A DNA stretch of 64,000 nt from assembly GCF_009831235.1 (NCBI RefSeq), contig NZ_WUUL01000010.1, forward strand, positions 62,001 to 126,000, read 5' to 3'. Below are positions 1 to 8,900 of this stretch, piece by piece. The position numbers and the translations under genes were made by a program. Position 1 is the stretch's first letter. Every line of letters begins with the position of its first letter. This stretch comes from Shimazuella alba (lineage in GTDB: Bacteria > Bacillota > Bacilli > Thermoactinomycetales > Thermoactinomycetaceae). The notes beneath the pieces are model-generated. The model made no database searches. It was not told where the DNA came from and saw nothing but the letters and a program-made list of their open reading frames with translations.

Positions 1-211
1 AGAGTTTGGAAATAAATCTTTCCTTTTCAAAATGCCCTGCCAGATCGCTAAATTTAATCACATATTCCTTATCCAAAACCACGAAGGAGAATACAGTGCT
101 TAAGTTTCCCCCTTCCAATGGCGTTATCTCTGTCACTGTCGATTGAAAATATTCACTTAACACAACTTCCACTTGCGGGATCTCCAATGTTGGTTTTTCG
201 TATACAGTCAT
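1..211 (-). CDS. Aminoglycoside phosphotransferase (APH)-like protein, N-terminal part
   Basis: Only the first 70 or so residues are in the window; the gene runs off the left edge. The start is the ATG at 209-211, preceded on the minus strand by an AGGATGAG ribosome binding site. The visible part contains PLEGGNLSTVFSF followed by KEYVIKF, which matches the nucleotide-binding loop and lysine-bearing strand of the APH/choline kinase fold. The catalytic HxD loop lies outside the window, so the substrate cannot be judged. It sits next to an AviRa-like rRNA methyltransferase on the same strand, which may suggest a resistance-related neighbourhood, but many sporeformers carry numerous APH-fold proteins of unknown role. 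Confidence 0.6.
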   Translation of the reverse strand, partial: MTVYEKPTLEIPQVEVVLSEYFQSTVTEITPLEGGNLSTVFSFVVLDKEYVIKFSDLAGHFEKERFISKL

Positions 212-289
212 CTAATCTCATCCTTTTCCTATGAATTAAGGGGATATCATCCCTGGTACTTTCGTAAGAGCAAGCTAGTGTTTAACGAA

Positions 290-1006
290 TCAGGTGAATG
301 GCTTCAAAAATGTTATCTTTCGTTTACCATGATGAAATGCATGAATTTTTTCAAAATTTCCATGTATTACTTTTTGTTTTTTATCGCAAACGATGGCAAC
401 GATCGAATTGTTTAAGTCCAATATCTGATAAATATTAGTGAGCATTTGTTGTATATGATTGTCCTTAGATCCTTTCCAATCGACAATATTTCCATAAGGT
501 AGGTCTGTAAAGACTATATTGACGTTTTGTATTGGAGGGCGTGTAATTCCCGCTATATGAAAGGGAAAACATTGCAGTTGTTTAACCGCTGTTTGATTTA
601 ACCTTTCAAGACGTTCTACACTTTCCAAGGCATGCAGATGAGATTCTTTTTGATAAATATCAAAATCCCTTTGAAGCTGTTCCTTTCTTGCAAGAAGACC
701 TTCCTCAGTTAGAAGTTTTAAGTTTCGTTTTGCATATTCAAGGACCTGCTCATCAATATCCGATCCATAGATTTCAGCAAAGTGTTCCCTGTAAAGAAAG
801 CCAATGAATGTTAATAGATGTGCGCCACCACAACATGGATCATACAGAATTAAGTTTTTATCGGTCCTTAATTGGGTTAAACATCTAGACATAATCTCCT
901 TACCTAACCTGGCAGGAAATCCCGTTGTATTCGGAGCATTATGTAATACCCTGCCACTTGCAAAATCACTATAATCCTCTTTCTCCATTTCATATTTATA
1001 AATCAT
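290..1006 (-). CDS. AviRa-like 23S rRNA (guanine) methyltransferase
   Basis: A 238-residue Rossmann-fold SAM-dependent methyltransferase. DPCCGGAHLL at about residues 56-65 is the SAM-binding loop, GSDIDEQVLEYAKRN (81-95) is the acidic motif II region, and TDLPYG (167-172) is the catalytic D-x-P-Y motif typical of nucleic-acid methyltransferases. Length, the spacing of these motifs and the N-terminal FASGRVLHNAP segment fit the AviRa family. The founding member methylates 23S rRNA and gives resistance to the orthosomycin avilamycin. The ATG is preceded by GAGGAAC. Whether this homologue gives resistance or does housekeeping rRNA modification cannot be told from sequence. The next minus-strand gene lies 27 bases upstream. 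Confidence 0.75.
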   Translation of the reverse strand: MIYKYEMEKEDYSDFASGRVLHNAPNTTGFPARLGKEIMSRCLTQLRTDKNLILYDPCCGGAHLLTFIGFLYREHFAEIYGSDIDEQVLEYAKRNLKLLTEEGLLARKEQLQRDFDIYQKESHLHALESVERLERLNQTAVKQLQCFPFHIAGITRPPIQNVNIVFTDLPYGNIVDWKGSKDNHIQQMLTNIYQILDLNNSIVAIVCDKKQKVIHGNFEKIHAFHHGKRKITFLKPFT

Positions 1007-1033
1007 TGTTCCTCGTCCCCATTTAAATACTGA

Positions 1034-1411
1034 TTACGATTTGATTCTTGCCACTGGAATCCATAGCTCATATAGAGCATCTGCTTTTATAACTCGAGAA
1101 AACTGTGCATTTTCTACAAGTTCGTACCGATTCGTAAGAAACCACACGGAAAATAAATAATACCAGGTGTTATAAAATTCACGCTGCGATGTTGAAGAAA
1201 GTACAAAAACTGCCCACTGTTGCTTAGCAATTATCAACTCTATAAAAGAATTAGGACATTCTGCTACTGCATGGTCAACTGCTATATATAGGATTTCATC
1301 TACTTGTTCCATAGATACCTGCTTAAAATAAGTTTGCATATTTTTATATGTGGTTTGATCAATACCCGGAACAAAGACACCATTTTTATATATTGGTGCA
1401 GTATCTTTCAT
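1034..1411 (-). CDS. Small GyrI/AraC-effector-like domain protein, possibly truncated
   Basis: A 125-residue protein. Its C-terminal half reads WAVFVLSSTSQREFYNTWYY and ends in ELWIPV. The AraC-type regulator at 2615-3496 shows the parallel pattern WAIFTVSSSPSKIQEIW ... EIWIPV, so this looks like a GyrI-like small-molecule-binding domain without a DNA-binding domain. The N-terminal 60 residues are not recognised. No good ribosome binding site precedes the ATG, and the frame stays open upstream of it for about 45 bases (VFVSKESFKIVFG) without a start codon. It may therefore be the surviving 3' part of a longer gene. Expression is doubtful. Confidence 0.45.
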   Translation of the reverse strand: MKDTAPIYKNGVFVPGIDQTTYKNMQTYFKQVSMEQVDEILYIAVDHAVAECPNSFIELIIAKQQWAVFVLSSTSQREFYNTWYYLFSVWFLTNRYELVENAQFSRVIKADALYELWIPVARIKS

Positions 1412-1488
1412 ACCGAAGACAATCTTGAAGGATTCCTTAGATACAAAAACGGCAGTTGACTATCTACCAATCTTTCAATTTTTTGCCT

Positions 1489-2433
1489 TTAAAACTTCTT
1501 GAAAACATAGATAGCAGGGTACAGTCCCTTGAGACTTAGCGGGAATGCTTTTATTAATCGCAAATGTAATGATGCAGCAACTTGTAAAATCTCAGACCAA
1601 TTTCCTGATAGAATGACAACTTTCCCTTGAATTTTTATCACTCGTGATATTTAATCAAGATTGATCGGTTGATTTCGTTTGTTTCTCTCCCGAATGAAAT
1701 TTGCCTTCCAAATGAAGATTTTTGACGATTTTATCAATAGAAGTATCGGCAAAGGCTAATTCACGAGCATCCCAATGAATGACCTCTGCATAAGTATCCA
1801 TGAGATTATCTTTCGCTACATCCAGTATTTGATGATCGATATCTCCTCCGATATAGGTAGAGGAATACGATAAGATTGTGCCTGACCCCACAACATGGAT
1901 CAACAAAAATATCCTCTTCTACAGGATCTGAAAGCCAAACCATGGCATGCGCGAGAATGGGTAAAAGAGATGCTGCTGAGAAACGTCTATCATTTCGTCT
2001 GAATCGATACGATGCATTCGTTAACTTAAGTGAAAAAATACCTTGATAATCCTCAATGTCTAGTCGAAATTCCACATCAGGCTGACAATTCGTACTCATT
2101 TTTTTGTGAGGGTAACGTTTTTTTATTCCTTCCATTGCAGCGTCTGCTACTTCCAATTGGTAAGTATGTGATCCTTAAGAATGGCTTAAGATTTATATGA
2201 AAAACTTGATTACACCATTGTTGAAGATGTTGACGATGCAATCCAACTTCTAATTCAGTGATAACGTAATATAAATTATTTGCTAATCTTTTTAGATCTT
2301 CAACATCTAGTATCGAGGTAAAGAAAACTTTACCTCGATTTGCTTTTGTAATCATAGTTTCAAAACATCTATGTTTAATCTCCTGAATAAAAAGATCCTC
2401 TAAACCTGGTAACACTGTAGCAAAATAGTTCAT
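1489..2433 (-). pseudogene. Decayed THUMP-domain SAM methyltransferase (Trm14/RlmL-like)
   Basis: One gene broken into at least three frames. The N-terminal piece (about 2433-2150) starts MNYFATVLPGLEDLFIQEIK, the usual opening of THUMP-domain RNA methyltransferases. The middle piece (about 2156-1880) contains FSLKLTNASYRFRRNDRR and ends at VDPCCG. The reading frame then shifts and continues as GSGTILSYSSTYIGGDIDHQ, completing the SAM-binding PCCGSGT motif across the frameshift. A final piece in yet another frame (about 1640-1489) reads GKVVILSGNWSEILQVAAS and ends in YVFKKF, the family's C-terminal strand. Catalytic motif IV is missing or scrambled. It therefore cannot make an active enzyme. 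Confidence 0.75.
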
Positions 2434-2460
2434 TTAAGAAGCTCCTTTCTTCTTAAATGA
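2430..2460. repeat. Perfect 12-bp inverted repeat enclosing a ribosome binding site
   Basis: TCATTTAAGAAG and its exact reverse complement CTTCTTAAATGA flank a 7-base loop. Read on the minus strand, the loop carries AAAGGAG, the ribosome binding site of the decayed methyltransferase, and the ATG falls within the 3' arm. If transcribed, the hairpin would bury the start codon and hold the binding site in the loop. The downstream gene is broken, so any regulatory role is probably relict. Confidence 0.6.
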
Positions 2461-2614
2461 ACATTAACACCATTGGCATCATTGTTCCCGACAAAACTGA
2501 TATTGTTTTGGTCGGATCTAAAGCATTAAACTTAGTTAGAGTAAAGTTTTTATAAACATTAGATACGGATTGTCTGGAGCATTTCATTGATATCAGAGAG
2601 AGGAGGCGGAAGAC

Positions 2615-3496
2615 ATGAATTCACTAAAGGATATGAATGATGCTTTAACTTATATTGAGAAAAACCTTGATAATGAAATAGATATGGCTGAAGTAGCAAA
2701 AATTGCACGATGCTCAGAATTTCATTTCAAAAAAATATTCTCCTATTTAGCAGGCATTACGTTACTTGAATATATAAGAAGAAGACGGTTAACCGTGGCT
2801 GGTTTTGAATTAAAAGATCAGCATAAGAAAGTCATTGATGTTGCTGTCAAGTATGGCTACCATTCACCTGATTCGTTCGCGAAAGCTTTTTATCAATTGC
2901 ACGGTGTTAACCCTTCTCAGGTTAATAAAGAAGGAAAATCCTTAAAAGCTTTTCCACGCTTGACTTTTCAATTAACCATTAACGGCGGGAGTGAATTGAA
3001 TTATCGCATTGAAAAAAAAGAGGCATTTACGATTGTAGGTATAAAAGAAACAATTCCTCTCGTATATAAAGGAGAAAACCCTGCTATAACAGAAATGCTT
3101 ATGAAAATAACAGATGATGTTTATTCCAAGCTAAAATCTCTTGCAAACGTGGAGCCTTTAGGCGGCTATAATGCTTCCTTTCATTTTAGGGAAAGAGAAG
3201 ATGAGGAAAAGGCTAAATTAGATCATCTTATTGGTGTGGCAACAACAAAAAAAGATTTATTAGGTTTGAATTCTATAGATGTTGCACCATCTACATGGGC
3301 TATCTTCACGGTGTCTAGTAGTCCTAGTAAAATACAGGAAATATGGGGACAAATCTATGCGGGATGGTTTCCCTCATCTAATTATCAAGTAGTAGAGGGT
3401 CCTGAGATTTTATTTACAGAATACGAAGATACTGATAGTTCAGGATATAAGAGCGAAATCTGGATTCCTGTTTACAAAAGGAGTTCGTTAGGCTAA
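2615..3496 (+). CDS. AraC-family regulator with GyrI-like effector domain
   Basis: A 293-residue transcription factor. Residues 8-108 carry the two helix-turn-helix units of the AraC/XylS fold: IDMAEVAKIARCSEFHFKK, then the second unit ending DSFAKAFYQLHGVNPSQV. From about residue 125 the GyrI-like ligand domain follows, ending in SEIWIPVYKR. This domain order matches the Rob/BmrR-effector-type regulators, which bind amphipathic drugs or metabolites. AGAGGAGG lies just upstream of the ATG. It is monocistronic, followed by a strong hairpin, with a broken DUF418 gene downstream. The ligand is unknown. Confidence 0.85.
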   Translation: MNSLKDMNDALTYIEKNLDNEIDMAEVAKIARCSEFHFKKIFSYLAGITLLEYIRRRRLTVAGFELKDQHKKVIDVAVKYGYHSPDSFAKAFYQLHGVNPSQVNKEGKSLKAFPRLTFQLTINGGSELNYRIEKKEAFTIVGIKETIPLVYKGENPAITEMLMKITDDVYSKLKSLANVEPLGGYNASFHFREREDEEKAKLDHLIGVATTKKDLLGLNSIDVAPSTWAIFTVSSSPSKIQEIWGQIYAGWFPSSNYQVVEGPEILFTEYEDTDSSGYKSEIWIPVYKRSSLG

Positions 3497-3508
3497 TCAG
3501 CAGATTTA

Positions 3509-3549
3509 GATATATGAAAGCATCATTTACTATAATGCTTTCATATATC
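3509..3549 (+). terminator. Hairpin after the AraC-type gene
   Basis: Perfect 15-base arms GATATATGAAAGCAT and ATGCTTTCATATATC with an 11-base loop, starting 13 bases past the stop codon. There is no U-run after it, so it may act as an mRNA-stabilising stem or bidirectional terminator. The rest of the gap up to about 3781 shows nothing else I can name. Confidence 0.6.
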
Positions 3550-3781
3550 CAACATGTTGACATATAGGGGAATGAATGGTCAGGGTCCAGATAGTATAAA
3601 ACAAACATCTTCTGTTACTGACAACATATTAACCTATATGGACAATATGAATTTAATACCTAACAAGAGTCCGTAAACATGAATGTAAGTATACATAAAT
3701 TAGGAATAGAACTTGTTTTTTATCGTACGACTGTGCTTCTATTTTTATAGAACGATCGTGTTATAAAAAGGACTGATTTGG

Positions 3782-4918
3782 ATTACTCAAAGACAAGATA
3801 GAATCAGAATATTAGATATTTTACGTGGTTTTGTCATTTTCGGGACACTCGGGACAAATATTTGGATTTTTTCCCACTTAGGTGATATAAATGCCATGCT
3901 AACAGATCCAAACAATGTTTGGTGGTCATCGGCGGATACCTTTTTCTCCACCCTTATCCTTTTGCTGGTGAATGGTAAATTTCTCGGGCTATCTAATATG
4001 TTCGGGGTAGGGCTGGAACTCAAATATCAGCAGTCTCTACGAAAAGGGAAAGCTTGGCCAAGTATGTACATTTGGATTTCTCTCATTTTAATGGTAGAAG
4101 GTTTCCTACATTTTATGCTTGTCATGGAATATGACATCCTGATGAGCTATGCTGTCGCTGCAATTATAGTATCATTTATTGTCAAAACATGAGAGAAATC
4201 TATAAAAAGAGCAATGGTGATCTTTGGGAGCATCCATGTGCTTTTCTATCTGGGGATTTTATATTTACAATTCAATGGATTACAGATTTCTGGCGGAGAT
4301 GCAAAAGAAGTGATAGCTCTTTATCAAAATGGAACATGGGGAGAGCAGGTTATCTATCGAATGGAAAATTTTATTGTACTTCGGCTTGAGCTGATTTTAG
4401 CCTTTAGTTCAAATATACTTTTATTTCTAGCTGGAGTTCTACTCATGCGAATGGGAGCCTTTTCACCCGATGAAAAAGGAAGCATGATTTGCGGGAAAAT
4501 GTTGAAGTTTGGTTTATTCATAGGGATTCCTCTTAATTTACTTCTGTTTATTCCGGGTGGTTATTTTGATGTAATTGTTCGTTATGTTTTTGCTCCGGTT
4601 ATGGCAGTAGGGTATATGGGTTTGCTTGCTCGATTAGTAGAAAAACAAGAAAAATGGGTACTATGGAGATGGTTTGAGAATACAGGGAAAATGTCACTCA
4701 GTTGTTATGTCTTACAAAATATTCTTTGTTCATTTATTTTTTATGGTAGGGGAATGGGCCTTGGTGGAAAGATGGATTCTATCACGATTATTGGTATTTG
4801 GATAACGGTCATGTTTTTCCAAATTATTTTTTCTCCATTATGGTTACGTTTCTTTGCTTTAGGTCCAATGGAAACAGCACGAAAAAGGGTAGCTGGGACA
4901 ATCCCATCTACGAAGTAA
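3782..4918 (+). pseudogene. DUF418 (YeiB-type) membrane protein, interrupted by an in-frame stop
   Basis: One continuous frame reads RIRILDILRGFVIFGTLGTN at the start, the DUF418 N-terminal signature, followed by several hydrophobic segments. It ends with the family's C-terminal block containing WFENTGKMSLSCYVLQN. A TGA at 4190-4192 breaks the frame after VSFIVKT; the frame stays open on both sides. No ATG precedes the conserved N terminus: after AAAGGA the frame offers only CTG, ATT and TGG codons, so the start may also be lost. A shorter C-terminal product could begin at the ATG at 4214. The family is multi-pass membrane protein of unclear function. Sequencing error is the alternative to decay. 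Confidence 0.75.
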
Positions 4919-4953
4919 GTTTCCTTGAGCATGGAATCACCATTATTTTAATG

Positions 4954-4965
4954 GTACAATTGTAC
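4954..4965. promoter_or_regulatory. Palindrome GTACAATTGTAC, likely TetR operator
   Basis: A perfect 12-base palindrome 20 bases upstream of the TetR-type start codon, inside the expected promoter/leader. TetR regulators commonly bind palindromes in front of their own genes. The role is inferred from position and symmetry only. Confidence 0.4.
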
Positions 4966-4985
4966 AAAAAAGGAATTGGAATCTG

Positions 4986-5591
4986 ATGCCTAAGATCGTT
5001 GATCATCAAAAGCAAAAGGAGAAAGTGGCGCAAGCAGTCTGGCAAGTGATTTTAAAGAGTGGAATTGATAAAGCCACTGTGCGTAATATTGCCGAGGAAG
5101 CCAATTTATCGGTAAGTACCATGCGACACTATTTTACCAATCAATCTGAGTTACTTTACTTCTCCATGAATCTCATTATAGAGAGAATGGAAGCAAGAAT
5201 CCAAAGTAGGGTTCAACAATTTGACGGTTCTCCCCTTGAAGCAGCTCAAAAAATAGTCCTATTTTTCATCCCGCAAAATAAGGAAGAGCAGATAGAATTA
5301 CAAGTATGGCTTGCTTTTCATGCAAAAGCACTTAGTGATGCTAAGATGATTGAATTGAGTGATAAGATGTACTCAGATGTGTATAGAGGGATGGAATGGG
5401 CTCTTCATATACTGAAAGAATCCAACTTGTTAAAACAAGATTTAGATATGGAATTAGAAATAGATCGTTTATATGGTTTAGTGGATGGTTTAGCCATTCA
5501 TCGAATTCTAAAACCGGATTTGTTACCACCTGAGAAAATCAGAGCTATTGTATTCCATCACTTGAAAGAATTATGTACAAAACAATGTTAA
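4986..5591 (+). CDS. TetR-family regulator
   Basis: A 201-residue protein. The helix-turn-helix is at about residues 12-58: VRNIAEEANLSVSTMRHYFTNQSELLYFSM. The all-helical C-terminal part resembles the BetI/PfmR-like (TetR_C_6) class. AAAAAAGGAATTGGAATCTG precedes the ATG, a usable ribosome binding site. The broken DUF418 gene lies immediately upstream on the same strand, and such pairs are common, so this regulator probably once controlled that gene. It is followed by an intrinsic terminator and then the NRPS operon, so a role in NRPS control is possible but not supported directly. Confidence 0.85.
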   Translation: MPKIVDHQKQKEKVAQAVWQVILKSGIDKATVRNIAEEANLSVSTMRHYFTNQSELLYFSMNLIIERMEARIQSRVQQFDGSPLEAAQKIVLFFIPQNKEEQIELQVWLAFHAKALSDAKMIELSDKMYSDVYRGMEWALHILKESNLLKQDLDMELEIDRLYGLVDGLAIHRILKPDLLPPEKIRAIVFHHLKELCTKQC

Positions 5592-5635
5592 TAAAAACAG
5601 CGATACTCTTTGTTTTACCCATGAGGGGAGGATAG

Positions 5636-5660
5636 AGCACCGATTTCGGTGCTTTTTATT
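5636..5660 (+). terminator. Intrinsic terminator after the TetR gene
   Basis: Stem AGCACCGA/TCGGTGCT with a 2-base loop, followed by a T-rich run (TTTTTATTCTTTT). It separates the TetR gene from the NRPS operon. Confidence 0.8.
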
Positions 5661-5895
5661 CTTTTATTAGGTGAAAATATGGATATTCTTTTTCACTTGT
5701 ACTTCAAAAAGGAAAAAAGCTTTCCAACTTTATTCTGCGAAAGGCTTAGTTAGTGGTATTTTCATCATTTTAAGCATGAACTTTATCCGTTTAAAATTTT
5801 TAAATACTCCACTAATCCTATCAAGAAAGATTGTTTAAACAACGATTTGAGCGTTCATTCATATAATGTTAATAAAATTTCGTTTGTCAGGATAA

Positions 5896-5970
5896 TTGAA
5901 AAATGAGTTTTTTTGTTTATAATGTAAATTATTACAAAAAATTCCATGATTTGACGAAGGAGGTATATAT
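5896..5970 (+). promoter_or_regulatory. Promoter and ribosome binding site of the NRPS operon
   Basis: TTGAAA at 5896-5901 and a consensus TATAAT at 5918-5923 are separated by 16 bases, a good sigma-A promoter. A strong AAGGAGGT sits at about 5957-5964 in front of the GTG start at 5974. The DNA between the terminator and this promoter (5661-5895) is AT-rich and shows no further feature I can name. Confidence 0.6.
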
Positions 5971-5973
5971 AGG

Positions 5974-8900
5974 GTGATTGAGTTCTTTCCGTTAACAGAT
6001 GCTCAAAAAAGAGTTTGGTTTACCGAAATGTTCTTTCCCAATACCAGCGTGAGCAATATTACTACTAGAACAAAAATGGTTAAACCAGACCTAGCGCTTT
6101 TAAAAGAAGCAATAAAAACTTTTCTTTCTCATCAAGAAATGATAAGAGTGCAAATTGCTATGGATTCGACAACAGATGAACCAATGCAGTTGGTGGAAAA
6201 GGCGAAGGAAAAGTATGACATAAAGGTAGTAAAAATATCTGCGAAAGAGGAAATCAATACATGGTTTGATCATTATGCAAGTACTCCAATAAATCTCTAT
6301 AATCAGGAATTGTACCAGTTTACCATTGTTCAATGGAAAGATATCTGTTATCTAGCAATTAAGTGCCATCACATCATTATCGATGGTATTTCGATCACTT
6401 TGATCATAAAAAAGATAAAGGAAATATATGAATGCCTGAAAAGAGGACAGCCTTTCAAAGAAAAGGAAGTAAACTTGACACTTTCTGACTATATTGAAAT
6501 CGAACAAAGATATAAATCATCTCCCAGATATAAGAAAGATCAGCAGTTTTGGAGAAGTGAATTTGGGAATGAACTTCCTGCTTATATTGCAGATGAACTA
6601 GATCAGCTATATGCTGGCAGTTTAACTGCAAAAAGAAAAGATTTTCTAGTACCAGATGATTTGAAACAAAAAATAGAAGCATTTTGTAAAGAAAACAAGA
6701 CAAGCATTTATACGTTATTTATGTCATCGTTATTTCTCTACTATTCGCGAATACACAATGAAAAAAATATCGTACTTGGAACATACTTTGCCAATCGATG
6801 GTCAGGAGAACGAGATTTACTTGGTATGTTTGTCAGTACACTGGCATTTCATATGGAAATAGTGGATGGACTATCTGTACAACAATGGATCCAAGCTGTG
6901 AATCGGAAACAAATGAAGTTGTTACGTCATCAACGATATCCTTACAACCAGTTGATTCAAGATGACAGATTAGAAGGAAAGGATCGAAAACAACTTTTTT
7001 CCGTTGGGGTGGAGTACCAAGAAATAAGCACTGAAGATTCACAGCAGGTATTTGGTGGAACAGATGCTAATTTAATGAGTATACATATCAAAAATTTTAC
7101 AATTTGGGATAAGCTACATATTCAAATTGATTATCAACTAAAGGCATTGAAGGAAGAGGAGATAGATCAATTTATAGATCGTTTGTTTTCTCTAATGAAA
7201 GCCATGATAGAAGCTCCTTCTTCCAAAATAAATCAATTGGATATTTGTACAGATGCAGAGAAGTCGATTCTCTTGGAGGAATGGAGCGGAAAATCCAGGC
7301 AAAAAACATCTGAGAAACAAACAATCCAACAAGCCTTTGAAAAACAAGTCAATCAGACACCGCACCAAGTAGCCATTGTTGATCAAACGAGAAAGCTTAC
7401 TTATCAAGAACTAAATCGAAAAGCAAATCAGATAGCTCATATTTTACGGAATCAAGGAGTACAACCCGATGATCGAGTAGGTATCGTGATGGAACGTTCT
7501 GTCGATATGGTAATTGCTATTTTAGCAGTCTTAAAAGCTGGTGGAGCTTATGTACCACTCGATGCTTCCTATCCAGCGAAGAGAGTGCAATATGTTTTAG
7601 AAGATAGTAATACCCGACTAGTTCTAAGTCATGCAAAAACGATGGGGAAATATCAAAAGGTAAATATGATGACGAATAACTGGTTATCCATAGAAGATTT
7701 GGAGAAGAGAAGTATAGCAGATAGTAATTTACCGATCGTCAATATCCCCACAGGTCTAGCATATGTGATATACACTTCTGGAACTACTGGTAATCCCAAA
7801 GGAGTAATGGTAGAGCATGCTGGTTATGTGGAAATGATCGATCACCTGAAAACAGATCTATCCATCACAACTTCGGATCGGATCGGCCAGTTTGCTAGTA
7901 TTTCCTTTGATGTTTCGATATGGGATATCGGAATTGCTATTCTTACTGGTGCAACCCTTTATGTCATATCTGATGAAGTGATTTCTGATGTCCGTGTATT
8001 TGAAAAATTTGTGCAACAAAATAGTTTAAGTATGATTACGTTACCACCTCCCTATTTGCGTCAATTGGATCGAAGGAATTTATCTTGCCTCCGTCAAGTG
8101 ATCGCTGGAGGATCTGCAAGTACCATCGAAATCGTAGAAGAGTGGAAGGATATTTATAGGAATGGCTACGGCCCAACAGAAGCTACAGTTTGGGCTACGA
8201 TGTGGAAACCAGACGTACAGCAAGATCATACAGTTGTGTCAATAGGTAAACCACTTACAAATAAACTGATCTACATTCTAAACGATCATTTACAGTTACA
8301 ATCGATCGGTTCACTGGGCGAATTGTGTATCGGTGGTTCTGGTCTAGCACGTGGATATCTCGGTAAACCACAGTTAACAAGGGAAAAGTTTATCGATAAT
8401 CCATTTATCCCAGGTGAAAGAATATATCGAACAGGGGATTTGGCTCGTTTTCTGCCAGATGGAAACATAGAATTTTGCGGGAGAATAGATCATCAGGTTA
8501 AAATACGTGGTCATCGGGTCGAAATAGGGGAACTGGAATCCGTTATAGCCGCTCATCCGATGGTTAAAAATGTAACGGTTCGAGAATGGAAAGATATTCA
8601 TGGTGAAACCTATTTGTGTGCATATGTAGTAGGTAACAATTTCTTTTCAATCATTGAAATAAAAAAAGACATAGAGCAGAAGCTTCCTGGATATATGATC
8701 CCAGCTTTTTTCGTGGAATTAAAAGAGCTACCTTTGACAACGAATGGGAAAGTAGATCGTAAGGCATTACCAGAACCTACAAAGTTTCAAAGAATAGATG
8801 AACTGGTCCCACCCAAAACAGATGATGAACAATTATTGGTTCAGATTTGGGAACAAGTACTTGGTATAGGAAAGGTAGGTATAACAGATCATTTCTTTGA

